Positions 9,708-17,676 of a stretch of DNA of 64,000 nucleotides are shown piece after piece. Both the position numbers and the translations under genes were made by a program. This stretch comes from Pseudophaeobacter sp. (GTDB taxonomy: Bacteria > Pseudomonadota > Alphaproteobacteria > Rhodobacterales > Rhodobacteraceae): assembly GCA_027019165.1 (NCBI GenBank), contig JALUXC010000012.1, positions 628,773-692,772 on the forward strand. Reading direction: 5' to 3'. Under the pieces are notes generated by a model. The model had not been told where the DNA came from, did no database searches, and worked only from the letters and a program-made list of their open reading frames with translations. Position 1 is the first letter of the stretch. Each line of letters opens with the position of its first letter.

Positions 9708-9755
9708 GAGTGCAGTGACTACATCTGCGCCAGCCTAAAGGATCAGGAGACCGCC

Positions 9756-10013
9756 ATGAGCATTCAGGACAAGGTCATCGAAATCATCGCAGAGCAGGCC
9801 GTGCTCGAACCGTCGGATGTGACCCCGGAGAGCACGCTCGAAGATCTCGGCATCGACAGCCTCGGGCTGGTCGAAAGCATCTTTGCGATCGAAGAAGAAT
9901 TCGACGTCTCGATCCCCTTCAACGCCAATGCGCCCGAAGAGAGCGATTTTGACATCTCGAATGTTGCAGCCATTGTGGCAGGCATCGAGAAACTGATGAC
10001 GGAAAAGGCTTGA
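9756..10013 (+). CDS. Acyl carrier protein, AcpXL-like
   Basis: An 85-residue acidic carrier protein. The phosphopantetheine attachment motif is GIDSLGLVES with Ser35. The segment FAIEEEFDVSIPF after it recalls the special lipid A carrier AcpXL rather than housekeeping AcpP, which normally has GADSLDTVEL. It lies between lpxD and a ketoacyl synthase gene, so the natural inference is that it carries a particular acyl chain for an envelope lipid. The start ATG has AGGAGA upstream. Confidence 0.85.
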   Translation: MSIQDKVIEIIAEQAVLEPSDVTPESTLEDLGIDSLGLVESIFAIEEEFDVSIPFNANAPEESDFDISNVAAIVAGIEKLMTEKA

Positions 10014-10041
10014 TCCGCGCGAGCGGGCAAGGGCGGCATCC

Positions 10042-11250
10042 ATGAAACGAGTAGTCATCACCGGCGCAGGCACGATCAATGCGCTTGGCCATTCTGTTGC
10101 GTCCACGCTGGACGCCATGCGCGAGGGGCACTGCGGGATTGGCCCGCTTGAGTTCCGCGACGTCGAGCGTCTGGCGATCAAGATCGGAGGCCAGGTCCGG
10201 GGGTTTGAGGCTGAAGGGCGGTTCAATCGCCAGCAGATGAGCCTTTATGACCGGTTCACCCAATTCACCCTGACGGCGGCCAAGGAAGCGATCACCCAGT
10301 CTGGCATCGAATTTCACGGCGAGCTTTCAGCAAAATCCGGCGTTGTACTGGGCACGGCGGGCGGCGGGGTCTCCACCTGGGACGACAACTACCGGTCTGT
10401 TTATGAGGACGGAAAGAACCGTGTGCATCCCTTCGTGGTGCCAAAACTCATGAACAACGCGGCGGCCAGCCATGTGTCCATGGAGTTCAACCTCAAGGGG
10501 CCGAGCTTTACCGTTTCAACCGCCTGCGCGTCGTCCAACCACGCAATGGCGCAGGCCTTTCAGATGGTGCGCAGCGGCATGGCGCCCGTCATGGTAACGG
10601 GCGGCTCGGAGTCGATGCTGTGCTTTGGCGGCGTCAAGGCCTGGGAAGGCTTGCGGGTTATGTCCCGCGATGCCTGTCGCCCCTTCAGCGCAAACCGCAA
10701 TGGCATGGTGCAAGGCGAAGGCGCAGGGATCTTTGTCTTCGAGGACTACGACCACGCCAAGGCCCGCGGGGCGGAGATCCTCTGTGAAGTGATCGGTTTT
10801 GCAATGTCCTCGGATGCGTCGGACATCGTGATGCCCAGCAAACAGGGCGCGGCGCGGGCGATCTCCGGCGCGCTGCAGGATGCCGGGATTGCGGCCGATC
10901 AGGTTGGCTACATCAACGCGCATGGCACGGGAACGGCAGCCAACGACAAGACCGAATGCGCGGCCGTCGCTGATGTTTTTGGCCCCCATGCGGACCGGCT
11001 GATGATCTCCTCCACCAAATCCATGCATGGACATTTGATCGGCGGAACCGGCGCGGTCGAGCTGTTGGCCTGCATCATGGCAGTGCGGGATGGGGTTATT
11101 GCGCCAACTATCGGCTACCAGGAACCAGATCCCGAGTGCGCACTGGATGTGGTCCCGAACGAAGCACGTGAAGCCAAGGTGGACGTCGCACTCAGCAACG
11201 CTTTTGCCTTTGGCGGTTTGAATGCCGTTCTTGCCGTAAGACGCGTTTAA
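10042..11250 (+). CDS. Beta-ketoacyl-ACP synthase, FabF family
   Basis: A condensing enzyme that extends an acyl chain on acyl carrier protein. The 402-residue protein has the full KAS II catalytic triad: Cys162 in STACASSNHAM, His294 in NAHGTGT and His331 in TKSMHGHLIGG. It follows the carrier protein gene by 28 bases. Because the organism will have another fabF for bulk synthesis, this copy probably works with the neighbouring carrier protein on a dedicated fatty acid, perhaps the acyl chain used by LpxD. That assignment is inferred from context only. Confidence 0.87.
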   Translation: MKRVVITGAGTINALGHSVASTLDAMREGHCGIGPLEFRDVERLAIKIGGQVRGFEAEGRFNRQQMSLYDRFTQFTLTAAKEAITQSGIEFHGELSAKSGVVLGTAGGGVSTWDDNYRSVYEDGKNRVHPFVVPKLMNNAAASHVSMEFNLKGPSFTVSTACASSNHAMAQAFQMVRSGMAPVMVTGGSESMLCFGGVKAWEGLRVMSRDACRPFSANRNGMVQGEGAGIFVFEDYDHAKARGAEILCEVIGFAMSSDASDIVMPSKQGAARAISGALQDAGIAADQVGYINAHGTGTAANDKTECAAVADVFGPHADRLMISSTKSMHGHLIGGTGAVELLACIMAVRDGVIAPTIGYQEPDPECALDVVPNEAREAKVDVALSNAFAFGGLNAVLAVRRV

Positions 11251-11271
11251 CTTTCAGGGCAGCGGTTCTGG

Positions 11272-11313
11272 CCAAAAAAGTGAAGCCACCGAAGCTGATT
11301 GCGACGGTGGCTT
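11272..11313 (-). terminator. Intrinsic terminator of the IalB-like gene
   Basis: AAGCCACCG and CGGTGGCTT form a nine-base stem (11283-11313). Read on the minus strand it is followed within a few bases by six T (11274-11279). It lies 33 bases past the stop of the minus-strand gene and just after the plus-strand synthase gene, so it sits at a convergent junction. Confidence 0.75.
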
Positions 11314-11345
11314 GTGCAATATTGTGGCTCAGCTGTCGTCGGCGC

Positions 11346-11960
11346 TTATTGGCTGACAACATCCACAACGTCATACCCTGCGGTGAATCCGGAGAGCGAC
11401 AGTTTCATTTCGATCAACTGATCTGGAGCAGGGGCAGGGCGCAGGGATACGATCGCTTCGGTTCCCTTTTTGAAGGCATCAATGTCCCCTTGGGTAAAGC
11501 CGATCTGAGCCACGCAGCCAAGCTGGTTGCAGAAAGAATAATTGTACCGTTTGCCGGGAGCCCCATCGACGGAGATTGTCAGTGCCGTGGGCAACAGGGT
11601 TTCCAAGGGGACGATCACTGTTGCGCCGGCTACGGCCTGGCCACCCTGTTGTTCGATCCGGAACAAAGATACCTCAGCCATGGGGTTTCCGTTCGGGTCG
11701 GTCAGGATTTGCAAAAGGGAACAGGGATCCGCATCGGTTTCGGTCTTGATGCAGGCCAGATCCCAGTCTCCGTATTCCTCTTTGAGGTAACGGTCACCGA
11801 TCTTTGGGGTTCCATCATCCACAGGCTGGCCAAGGTCCAGCATCTGATCCGCAGATGATTCGGCAGCCCCACCGGCAGCATCATTGGCTTCCTGTGCAGC
11901 CAAGGGCGCGGTTGTCGCAAGGAGGGTCGCCAAAGCGATCGGGGTCAAGGACTTGATCAT
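11346..11960 (-). CDS. Invasion-associated locus B (IalB) family periplasmic protein
   Basis: A 204-residue secreted protein. Starting at ATG 11960, which has AAAGAGG upstream, the N-terminus is a standard signal peptide (hydrophobic LTPIALATLLATTAPLAAQ, cleaved near residue 23). The IalB pattern is visible: the GDWDLACIKT segment, a second Cys in DPCSLLQ, and FCNQLGCVAQIGF with a further Cys pair; these likely form disulfides. IalB was named from Bartonella, but the family is widespread in free-living alphaproteobacteria and its biochemical role is unknown. A promoter plus intrinsic terminator upstream (12093-12199) could attenuate this gene if they belong to its leader. Confidence 0.85.
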   Translation of the reverse strand: MIKSLTPIALATLLATTAPLAAQEANDAAGGAAESSADQMLDLGQPVDDGTPKIGDRYLKEEYGDWDLACIKTETDADPCSLLQILTDPNGNPMAEVSLFRIEQQGGQAVAGATVIVPLETLLPTALTISVDGAPGKRYNYSFCNQLGCVAQIGFTQGDIDAFKKGTEAIVSLRPAPAPDQLIEMKLSLSGFTAGYDVVDVVSQ

Positions 11961-12092
11961 GTGTGCCTCTTTCGTGTCAGGACTGTCACCAAACGCTGTA
12001 ACATGATGCATATCGGGTGTCAGGTCATTATCCAAGCATAGGCAAGGAAATGTATACCCCTTGGCAGGGATGTGAAGACCATGAAAACAAAT

Positions 12093-12163
12093 AAAAAAGG
12101 GAACCAGTCAGGTTCCCTTTTTTATGTTTGTGTCTCCCCGTCGGACTGGCCGACTTAGTTATT
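12093..12163 (-). ncRNA. Candidate small RNA or attenuated leader upstream of the IalB-like gene
   Basis: On the minus strand a sigma-70-like promoter (12171-12199) is followed by a 5-base-pair hairpin GTCGG/CCGAC (12140-12154) and then a near-perfect intrinsic terminator. That terminator pairs AAAAAAGGGAACC with GGTTCCCTTTTTT around a five-base loop (12093-12123). This gives a compact transcript of about 70 bases with no open reading frame. Because the IalB-like gene begins 130 bases further on in the same direction, the same elements could instead be its attenuated 5' leader. Prediction from sequence only. Confidence 0.5.
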
Positions 12164-12170
12164 GATAGGA

Positions 12171-12199
12171 ACGTTACGAAAGGGCTGGGCCGCGGTCAA
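12171..12199 (-). promoter_or_regulatory. Sigma-70-like promoter reading toward the candidate small RNA
   Basis: Minus strand: a -35 box TTGACC at 12194-12199, a 17-base spacer, and a -10 box TAACGT at 12171-12176, which keeps the three most conserved -10 positions. The predicted start is near 12163. Confidence 0.5.
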
Positions 12200-12279
12200 C
12201 ATCCAATGATAAAAAAAGTGACACAAAGCATCACATGCCGACTTTCGCACATTTTACGGTCGCCCACGGCCTTTGGCGC

Positions 12280-12361
12280 AAAAAAAGGGCCGTGCACAAC
12301 GGCACGGCCAGTCTGACAGGGAGGAAATGACCGCCCTCACATCCGTATTTGCGTGGGCGGG
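12280..12361 (-). ncRNA. Second candidate small RNA with exposed CCTCCC motif and intrinsic terminator
   Basis: Minus strand, 5' to 3': a GC-rich hairpin (CCGCCC at 12355-12360 pairing with GGGCGG at 12331-12336), a short single-stranded stretch with CCTCCC (12319-12324), and a terminator stem GGCCGTGC/GCACGGCC with a six-base loop (12288-12309) followed by seven T (12280-12286). An anti-Shine-Dalgarno motif between two stems is common in alphaproteobacterial small RNAs. The 5' end is not defined; no clear promoter was recognised. On the plus strand the same bases offer a ribosome binding site and a 22-codon frame (12327-12395), which is an alternative reading. Confidence 0.4.
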
Positions 12362-12449
12362 CAGTTCTAGTTATCCACATAAAAGGTTAATTTAGTATTG
12401 TAACGGTACGTAAGCCGATCAAAGGGCAAAACGAGCAGGATCTTTGCAT

Positions 12450-13997
12450 ATGACAGACGAGATTTTCATCGGTGGTGGAGGGGAAGAGTATGGCTCTCCT
12501 CAGGGGCTGGCGCTGAAGTACGCCAACCGGCACGGATTGATCGCTGGGGCAACCGGCACAGGCAAGACCGTGACACTGCAGATCCTGGCCGAAGGGTTTT
12601 CCAACGCCGGGGTTCCGGTGATCCTGTCGGACGTCAAAGGAGATCTTTCCGGCCTCGCCAAAAGCGGAAATGCCGACCAAAAGCTCCATGACGCCTTTCT
12701 ATCCCGGGCCGACGAAATCGGCTTTGATGGCTATTCCTACCACGACACACCGGTCACCTTTTGGGATCTATACGGTGAGCAGGGCCACCCCGTGCGCACC
12801 ACCGTCGCCGAGATGGGGCCGCTGCTGCTGTCGCGCCTGCTTGAGCTGAGCGAGGCGCAGGAGGGGATCCTCAACATTGCGTTCCGGCTCTCCGATGAAG
12901 AGGGGCTGCCGCTTTTGGATCTGAAAGACCTGCAATCCTTGCTGGTCTGGATCGGCGAAAACCGAGCCGAGCTGTCGTTGCGCTATGGAAACGTGTCGCC
13001 CGCCTCAATCGGAGCAATCCAGCGGCGGCTGCTGGTGCTGGAAAACCAGGGAGGAGCCAAGCTCTTTGGGGAGCCCGCGCTTGACCTGTCTGACCTCATG
13101 CGCTGTGACGCTTCAGGGCGCGGGATGGTGAACATCCTGGCCGCGGACAAGCTGATGGCGGCACCGGGGCTTTACGCCACTTTCCTATTGTGGCTGCTCA
13201 GCGAATTGTTCGAAGACCTCCCCGAGGTGGGTGACCCGGACAAACCCAGGCTGGTGTTTTTCTTTGATGAAGCGCATCTTTTGTTCGATGACGCGCCCAA
13301 GGCATTGGTCGACAAGGTCGAACAGGTGGCCCGCCTGATCCGCTCCAAAGGGGTAGGCGTCTATTTCATTACCCAGCACCCCGGTGACATACCAGAGGAC
13401 ATCCTTGGCCAGCTCGGCAATCGGATTCAGCATGCCCTGCGCGCCTTCACCGCGCGGGATCGCAAAAACCTGAAACTGGCCGCCGAAACCTATCGCGAGA
13501 ACCCGCGCTTTTCGACCGAGGACGCAATCCGTGAGGTCGGAGTTGGCGAAGCCGTGACGTCGATGCTGCAGAAGAAGGGCGTACCCGGTATCGTGGAACG
13601 CACCCTGATCCGCCCCCCATCGACACAGTTAGGGCCGATCACAGCCGCTGAGCGCACAGCCTTCCTGGCCGCGTCGGATATGGCTGGAAAATACGACAAG
13701 CTTCTGGACCGCCGCTCTGCCTATGAGATCCTGTCCCAGCGGGCGAGCGCTGCGGCGCAAGAAGCCGAAGCGAGTGAAGAGCAGGCCGAGGCGGACGCGA
13801 CGCCGATGGCGCGGGAGTTCAACGCGGCACGGCGATATTCGGGTGGGCGTGTCAGCCGCTCAACCTCGCGCAGTTATGGCAAGCCCAAGGATACATTTGG
13901 CTCGGCGTTGTCAGAGGCCGTGATCAAGGAATTGAAAGGCACCACCGGGCGGCGCATCGTGCGCGGGATCCTGGGCGGGCTATTCAAGGGGCGCTGA
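12450..13997 (+). CDS. HerA/DUF853 (YjgR) family ATPase
   Basis: A 515-residue ATPase of the HerA-FtsK group, DUF853/YjgR branch, often annotated as a DNA helicase. Walker A is GATGTGKT at residues 33-40; Walker B is in LVFFFDEAHLLF. A VYFITQHPGDIPEDILGQLGN-like sensor segment and an arginine-rich C-terminus are present, with a coiled, Ala/Glu-rich linker between. The real role of this branch is not established. The start ATG at 12450 has AGGA nine bases upstream; the upstream TTG at 12444 is unlikely. A DnaA-box-like sequence TTATCCACA lies at 12371-12379, in its upstream region. Confidence 0.88.
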   Translation: MTDEIFIGGGGEEYGSPQGLALKYANRHGLIAGATGTGKTVTLQILAEGFSNAGVPVILSDVKGDLSGLAKSGNADQKLHDAFLSRADEIGFDGYSYHDTPVTFWDLYGEQGHPVRTTVAEMGPLLLSRLLELSEAQEGILNIAFRLSDEEGLPLLDLKDLQSLLVWIGENRAELSLRYGNVSPASIGAIQRRLLVLENQGGAKLFGEPALDLSDLMRCDASGRGMVNILAADKLMAAPGLYATFLLWLLSELFEDLPEVGDPDKPRLVFFFDEAHLLFDDAPKALVDKVEQVARLIRSKGVGVYFITQHPGDIPEDILGQLGNRIQHALRAFTARDRKNLKLAAETYRENPRFSTEDAIREVGVGEAVTSMLQKKGVPGIVERTLIRPPSTQLGPITAAERTAFLAASDMAGKYDKLLDRRSAYEILSQRASAAAQEAEASEEQAEADATPMAREFNAARRYSGGRVSRSTSRSYGKPKDTFGSALSEAVIKELKGTTGRRIVRGILGGLFKGR

Positions 13998-14021
13998 ACC
14001 GCCCCCAATTTTGCAAAGAAA

Positions 14022-14053
14022 AAACGCCGCCCCGGGTCCTGGGGCGGCGTTTC
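14022..14053. terminator. Bidirectional intrinsic terminator between the HerA-like gene and livM
   Basis: AAACGCCGCCCC pairs with GGGGCGGCGTTT around a seven-base loop, with an A run before it and T bases after it. It lies between the convergent stops at 13997 and 14064 and can serve both strands. Confidence 0.8.
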
Positions 14054-14063
14054 GCGTTTGTCG

Positions 14064-15389
14064 CTATTTCTCAGGTATCAGGCCCCTTGGGCTGAATCTG
14101 AGGACCAACAGCAGGATCAGCCCCATCGTGAACAGCCGCATGTGCGAGGCGTTCTCGATCAGGTGGCCCTTCAGCCAGTTGTCATCCGCCAAAAAGCTGG
14201 TTAGCAGCTCGATCAGCTCAATCCCCATGGGTTCGACCTTGATCCAGAAGAACCAGATCAGCATGCCGCCCAGCACCGCGCCAAAGTTGTTGCCCGAACC
14301 GCCCACGATCACCATCACCCAGATCAGGAAGGTAAACCGCAAGGGGTTATAGGTGCCCGGCGTCAGCTGGCTGTCGAGTGTGGTCATCATCGCGCCTGCG
14401 ATGCCGCAGATCGCCGATCCCAGCACAAAGATCTGCAAATGGCGGCGGGTGACATCCTTGCCCATCGCCTCGGCCGCGACCTCATTGTCGCGAATCGCGC
14501 GCATCATGCGGCCCCAGGGGCTGCGCAGGGCCATCTGCGCCATCCACAAGAGCGCCAGCAACACCAGGGTGAAGAGGATGGAATAACCCAGCTTCACAAA
14601 AATCGTTGAGCCTTCGACCGGATCAAGGCCGAAACTCGCCGCGCGCTCCACGAAGGAGGGATCGTTTTGCAGATCCACCTCATAAGGCACCGGGCGGGGC
14701 AGGCCGACCACGTTCTTCACACCGCGCGAAAGCCAGTCCTCGTTCTTCAGAACCGAGATGATGATCTCCGCAATGCCGAGGGTGGCAATCGCCAGATAGT
14801 CAGAGCGCAGGCCAAGGGCCGTCTTGCCAATCAGCCAGGCGGCACCGGCAGCCAGCAGCCCGCCCGCCGGCCAGGCCAGCAGCACCGGCAGACCAAGACC
14901 ACCAAGGTTGCCTTCGAGTGCGGGATTGATCGCCTCCACCGCCTCAACCGAGGGGTCAAAGATGGCGCGATAGATGAAAAAGCCCGCAATCAGCACCGCA
15001 AGCAGCACCAGCGTGCGCGCAATTCCGGGCTTCATGAACTTGTAGATCGCAACCGCGCCCACAACCGTCAGCGCGCCCATCACCAGCGCCATCAGGATTC
15101 CCATGCCGCCAGCCGCAAAGGCACCCGGCGTCGGATCGGTGGAGACCAGCACCACCGCAAGGCCGCCAAGGGCGGTAAAGCCCATGATCCCCACATTAAA
15201 CAGGCCGGCAAAGCCCCACTGAAGGTTCACACCCAGCGCCATGATGGCCGAGATCAGCCCCATGTTCAGGATCACCAGCGCCGAGTTCCAGGAACCGGAG
15301 AAAATGCCCGCAAAATTCGTTGCGCCCTCCATCAGGATCAGGAGGCCGACAAAGGCGAACAGCAGGGAATGTTTCACTGTATCGCTCAT
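14064..15389 (-). CDS. livM: Branched-chain amino acid ABC transporter permease LivM
   Basis: Inner-membrane permease of a LIV-type uptake system. The 441-residue protein has a series of hydrophobic helices and the LivM signature segments NLQWGFAGLFNVGIMGF near residue 60 and ALRSDYLAIATLGIAEII in the middle. It also has the cytoplasmic loop SPWGRMMRAIRDNEVAAEAMG, which contacts the ATPases. Its start overlaps the end of livH by four bases. It is somewhat longer than E. coli LivM because of extra hydrophobic sequence between about residues 90 and 150. It is the last gene of the liv operon and is followed by a strong terminator. Confidence 0.94.
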   Translation of the reverse strand: MSDTVKHSLLFAFVGLLILMEGATNFAGIFSGSWNSALVILNMGLISAIMALGVNLQWGFAGLFNVGIMGFTALGGLAVVLVSTDPTPGAFAAGGMGILMALVMGALTVVGAVAIYKFMKPGIARTLVLLAVLIAGFFIYRAIFDPSVEAVEAINPALEGNLGGLGLPVLLAWPAGGLLAAGAAWLIGKTALGLRSDYLAIATLGIAEIIISVLKNEDWLSRGVKNVVGLPRPVPYEVDLQNDPSFVERAASFGLDPVEGSTIFVKLGYSILFTLVLLALLWMAQMALRSPWGRMMRAIRDNEVAAEAMGKDVTRRHLQIFVLGSAICGIAGAMMTTLDSQLTPGTYNPLRFTFLIWVMVIVGGSGNNFGAVLGGMLIWFFWIKVEPMGIELIELLTSFLADDNWLKGHLIENASHMRLFTMGLILLLVLRFSPRGLIPEK

Positions 15390-16396
15390 ACCGATTTTCC
15401 TTTGAAGATGCCCGTGGGTTTGAACAACAGGACGATGATCAGGATCGCGAAGGAGACCGCGAATTTGTAATCCGTGCTCAGAAGCTGCACGAGACCATCC
15501 GGCGCCATGCTTTCCGGCAGCACGTAAGTTGCGACCTTTTTCCAGGCATAGGTGATCGTGACTTCCGAAAAGGCGATGATGAACCCGCCCGCGATAGCCC
15601 CGATGGGGCTGCCAAGGCCACCAACGATAGCAGAGGCAAAGATCGGCAGCAGAAGCTGGAAATAGGTAAAGGGTTTAAAGGACTTATCAAGCCCATAAAG
15701 AACGCCTGCAATGGTCGCCAGCGTTGCCACGATCAGCCAAGTGTACATCACCACACGTTCCGGGTTGATGCCGGACAGCAGCGCCAGATCCTCGTTATCG
15801 GAATAGGCGCGCATGGATTTACCGGTGCGGGTCTTATTCAGGAACCAGAACAAGAGCGCCACCACGACAATCGCCGTCACCACGGTGATGCCCTGGCTGG
15901 TCTTGATGGCAAGCCCTTCATCGAGGCCCGTCATCTGCTTAAAGGCGCGCGCCTTGATGATGAAGCGCTCCCCATCGGAAAAACGCTGATCGCCGGGGCC
16001 GATGATGAAACGGACAAGGCCGTTCATCATGAACATGACGCCAAGCGAGACCATGACAAAAACCACCGGCTTTGCCTTTTGCTCACGATAAAAGCGATAG
16101 ACGGTGCGGTCGGTGATCAGCACCAAAAGCATGGTCACCGCAATGCCAAGCGGCAAGGCCAAAAGGGCGGTCGGCAGCGGGCCAAAGGACACCCCGGCCG
16201 ACTGGAACCACCAGGTGAAGAGGATGGTCACCATGGTGCCGAATGCCATGGTGTCACCATGGGCAAAATTCGAGAACCGCAACACGGAGTAGACCAGCGT
16301 TACCCCCAGCGCGCCGATGGCAAGCTGGCTGCCATAGGCGATGGCGGGCACGCCAACGAAGTTTGTAAAGGCCACAAGGGCGTTCAGGAGTTCCAT
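15386..16396 (-). CDS. livH: Branched-chain amino acid ABC transporter permease LivH
   Basis: Second permease of the LIV-type transporter, 336 residues with about eight hydrophobic segments. Typical features are YGSQLAIGALGVTLVYSVLRFSNFAHGD at residues 21-48 (quoted here only by its key residues Y21, N43, H46, D48), the loop GKSMRAYSDNEDLALLSGI, and FASAIVGGLGSPIGAIAGG near the C-terminus. The ATG overlaps the stop of an unrelated small secreted-protein gene (TAATG), so translation is coupled to that gene rather than directly to livF. Confidence 0.94.
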   Translation of the reverse strand: MELLNALVAFTNFVGVPAIAYGSQLAIGALGVTLVYSVLRFSNFAHGDTMAFGTMVTILFTWWFQSAGVSFGPLPTALLALPLGIAVTMLLVLITDRTVYRFYREQKAKPVVFVMVSLGVMFMMNGLVRFIIGPGDQRFSDGERFIIKARAFKQMTGLDEGLAIKTSQGITVVTAIVVVALLFWFLNKTRTGKSMRAYSDNEDLALLSGINPERVVMYTWLIVATLATIAGVLYGLDKSFKPFTYFQLLLPIFASAIVGGLGSPIGAIAGGFIIAFSEVTITYAWKKVATYVLPESMAPDGLVQLLSTDYKFAVSFAILIIVLLFKPTGIFKGKSV

Positions 16397-16842
16397 TATT
16401 CTTTCACCTCGCAGTGCCCTTGTTCTGAGTGGACGCCGAGGGTTTCCCCTTCAGTTGCGTAATGCTGAGTTCGAATGCTACGCCCATCGGAAAAAATGGT
16501 GATAAATTGTCCGGCTAGGACACCACCAAGACTGGGTTGAACAAAGTGTCGGGCACCTTGGCTGCCCTCGATTTCAAACATTACGCTCTCGCCAAACCGC
16601 CCAAGCAATGGCGGATGCTTTGCGCTGGAGAACGCAACTGTATCCGAGATGTTGATTTCGATAGCAGAACTGTCAGAAATCGAATGAGAAAATGCACAAT
16701 GTATCTCGAATCCTACTCGCGCAGTGGACTCAGACGAGGCAAGACAGGTTGTCGCAAGGAGCACCGTTAGAAAGGTTGACTTGGCAAGCAGGTAAACCCC
16801 TCGGCCCCTGTAAAACGCGATTTTGAAAAGCTGGCCCATCAT
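16396..16842 (-). CDS. Small predicted secreted protein of unknown function inserted in the liv operon
   Basis: A 148-residue protein that I do not recognise. The frame begins right after the livF stop (TGAATGATG) with the G-rich end of livF as ribosome binding site, and ends overlapping the livH start (TAATG); it is therefore built into the operon. The N-terminus has basic residues, then a hydrophobic stretch LLAKSTFLTVLLATTCLASS at about 18-37 that looks like a signal peptide; there is no good lipobox. Two further Cys (HCAFSHS and GHCEVKE) could form a disulfide. The coding sequence looks less GC-rich than its neighbours. Such a gene is not a normal component of liv transporters. Confidence 0.6.
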   Translation of the reverse strand: MMGQLFKIAFYRGRGVYLLAKSTFLTVLLATTCLASSESTARVGFEIHCAFSHSISDSSAIEINISDTVAFSSAKHPPLLGRFGESVMFEIEGSQGARHFVQPSLGGVLAGQFITIFSDGRSIRTQHYATEGETLGVHSEQGHCEVKE

Positions 16843-17676
16843 TCAGCCCCCCAAAAACGACTTACGCACTTCGGGATCCGCCAGCAGCTCCTGACCGGTA
16901 CCCGAATAGGCGTTGCGGCCCTGGACCAGGACATAACCTTTGTCCGCGATCTCAAGGGCTTGTTTGGCGTTCTGTTCCACCATCAGGATCGGCAGCCCGG
17001 TGCGGGCGACCTCGATGATGCGGTCGAACAGCTCGTCCATGACGATGGGCGACACGCCCGCGGTGGGCTCGTCCAGCATCAGGACCTTGGGCTGGGTCAT
17101 CAGCGCGCGGCCCACGGCCACCTGCTGTCGCTGACCGCCGGACAATTCGCCCGCAGGCTGGTTGCGCTTTTCCTTCAGGATCGGGAAGAGGTGATAGACC
17201 TGCTCCATCGTGTCACTGAAATCATCGGTACGGATGAAGGCACCCATTTCCAGGTTTTCCTCCACCGTCATGGAGGTGAAGATATTGCTGGTTTGCGGTA
17301 CGAACCCCATCCCCTTGACCACGCGGTCCTGCGGGGTGAGCTGGGTGATATCCTCACCATCCAGACGTACCGAGCCGGAGCGCACGTTCAGCATGCCAAA
17401 GACCGCCTTCATCGCGGTGGATTTGCCCGCGCCATTGGGGCCGACGATCACGGCAATCTCGCCGGGGTTCACGGCGATGGTGCAGTCATGCAGGATGTCC
17501 GGCCCCTTGCCATAGCCGCCGGTCATGCAATCACCGATCAGGAAGGGGCTGTCGCCCTCGACCTTTTTTATGGGGCCGCTTTTGCGATGGGCGGGCTGCA
17601 TCGTGCCCGCGCCATGAGGGTTGGTGATCGAGGCGTCCTTGTTGCCGCGATCGTCCTGATACGGGTTGCCGCTCAT
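16843..17676 (-). CDS. livF: Branched-chain amino acid ABC transporter ATP-binding protein LivF
   Basis: One of the two ATPases of the LIV transporter. The 277-residue protein has Walker A GPNGAGKST, the Q-loop FVPQTSNIF, signature LSGGQRQQVAVGRAL, Walker B VLMLDEPTAG and the switch His region replaced by VEQN as usual in LivF. It has an N-terminal extension of about 45 residues (polar, His- and Lys-rich, unlikely to be folded) not found in short LivF proteins; an internal start would be needed to remove it, and the annotated ATG follows livG closely (four-base overlap). The extension may be real. Confidence 0.93.
   Translation of the reverse strand: MSGNPYQDDRGNKDASITNPHGAGTMQPAHRKSGPIKKVEGDSPFLIGDCMTGGYGKGPDILHDCTIAVNPGEIAVIVGPNGAGKSTAMKAVFGMLNVRSGSVRLDGEDITQLTPQDRVVKGMGFVPQTSNIFTSMTVEENLEMGAFIRTDDFSDTMEQVYHLFPILKEKRNQPAGELSGGQRQQVAVGRALMTQPKVLMLDEPTAGVSPIVMDELFDRIIEVARTGLPILMVEQNAKQALEIADKGYVLVQGRNAYSGTGQELLADPEVRKSFLGG

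Noticed and set aside
15320-16462. Plus-strand open frame of 380 codons, His- and Arg-rich
   Set aside because: Shadow of livH on the other strand; its composition is typical of reversed membrane-protein codons.
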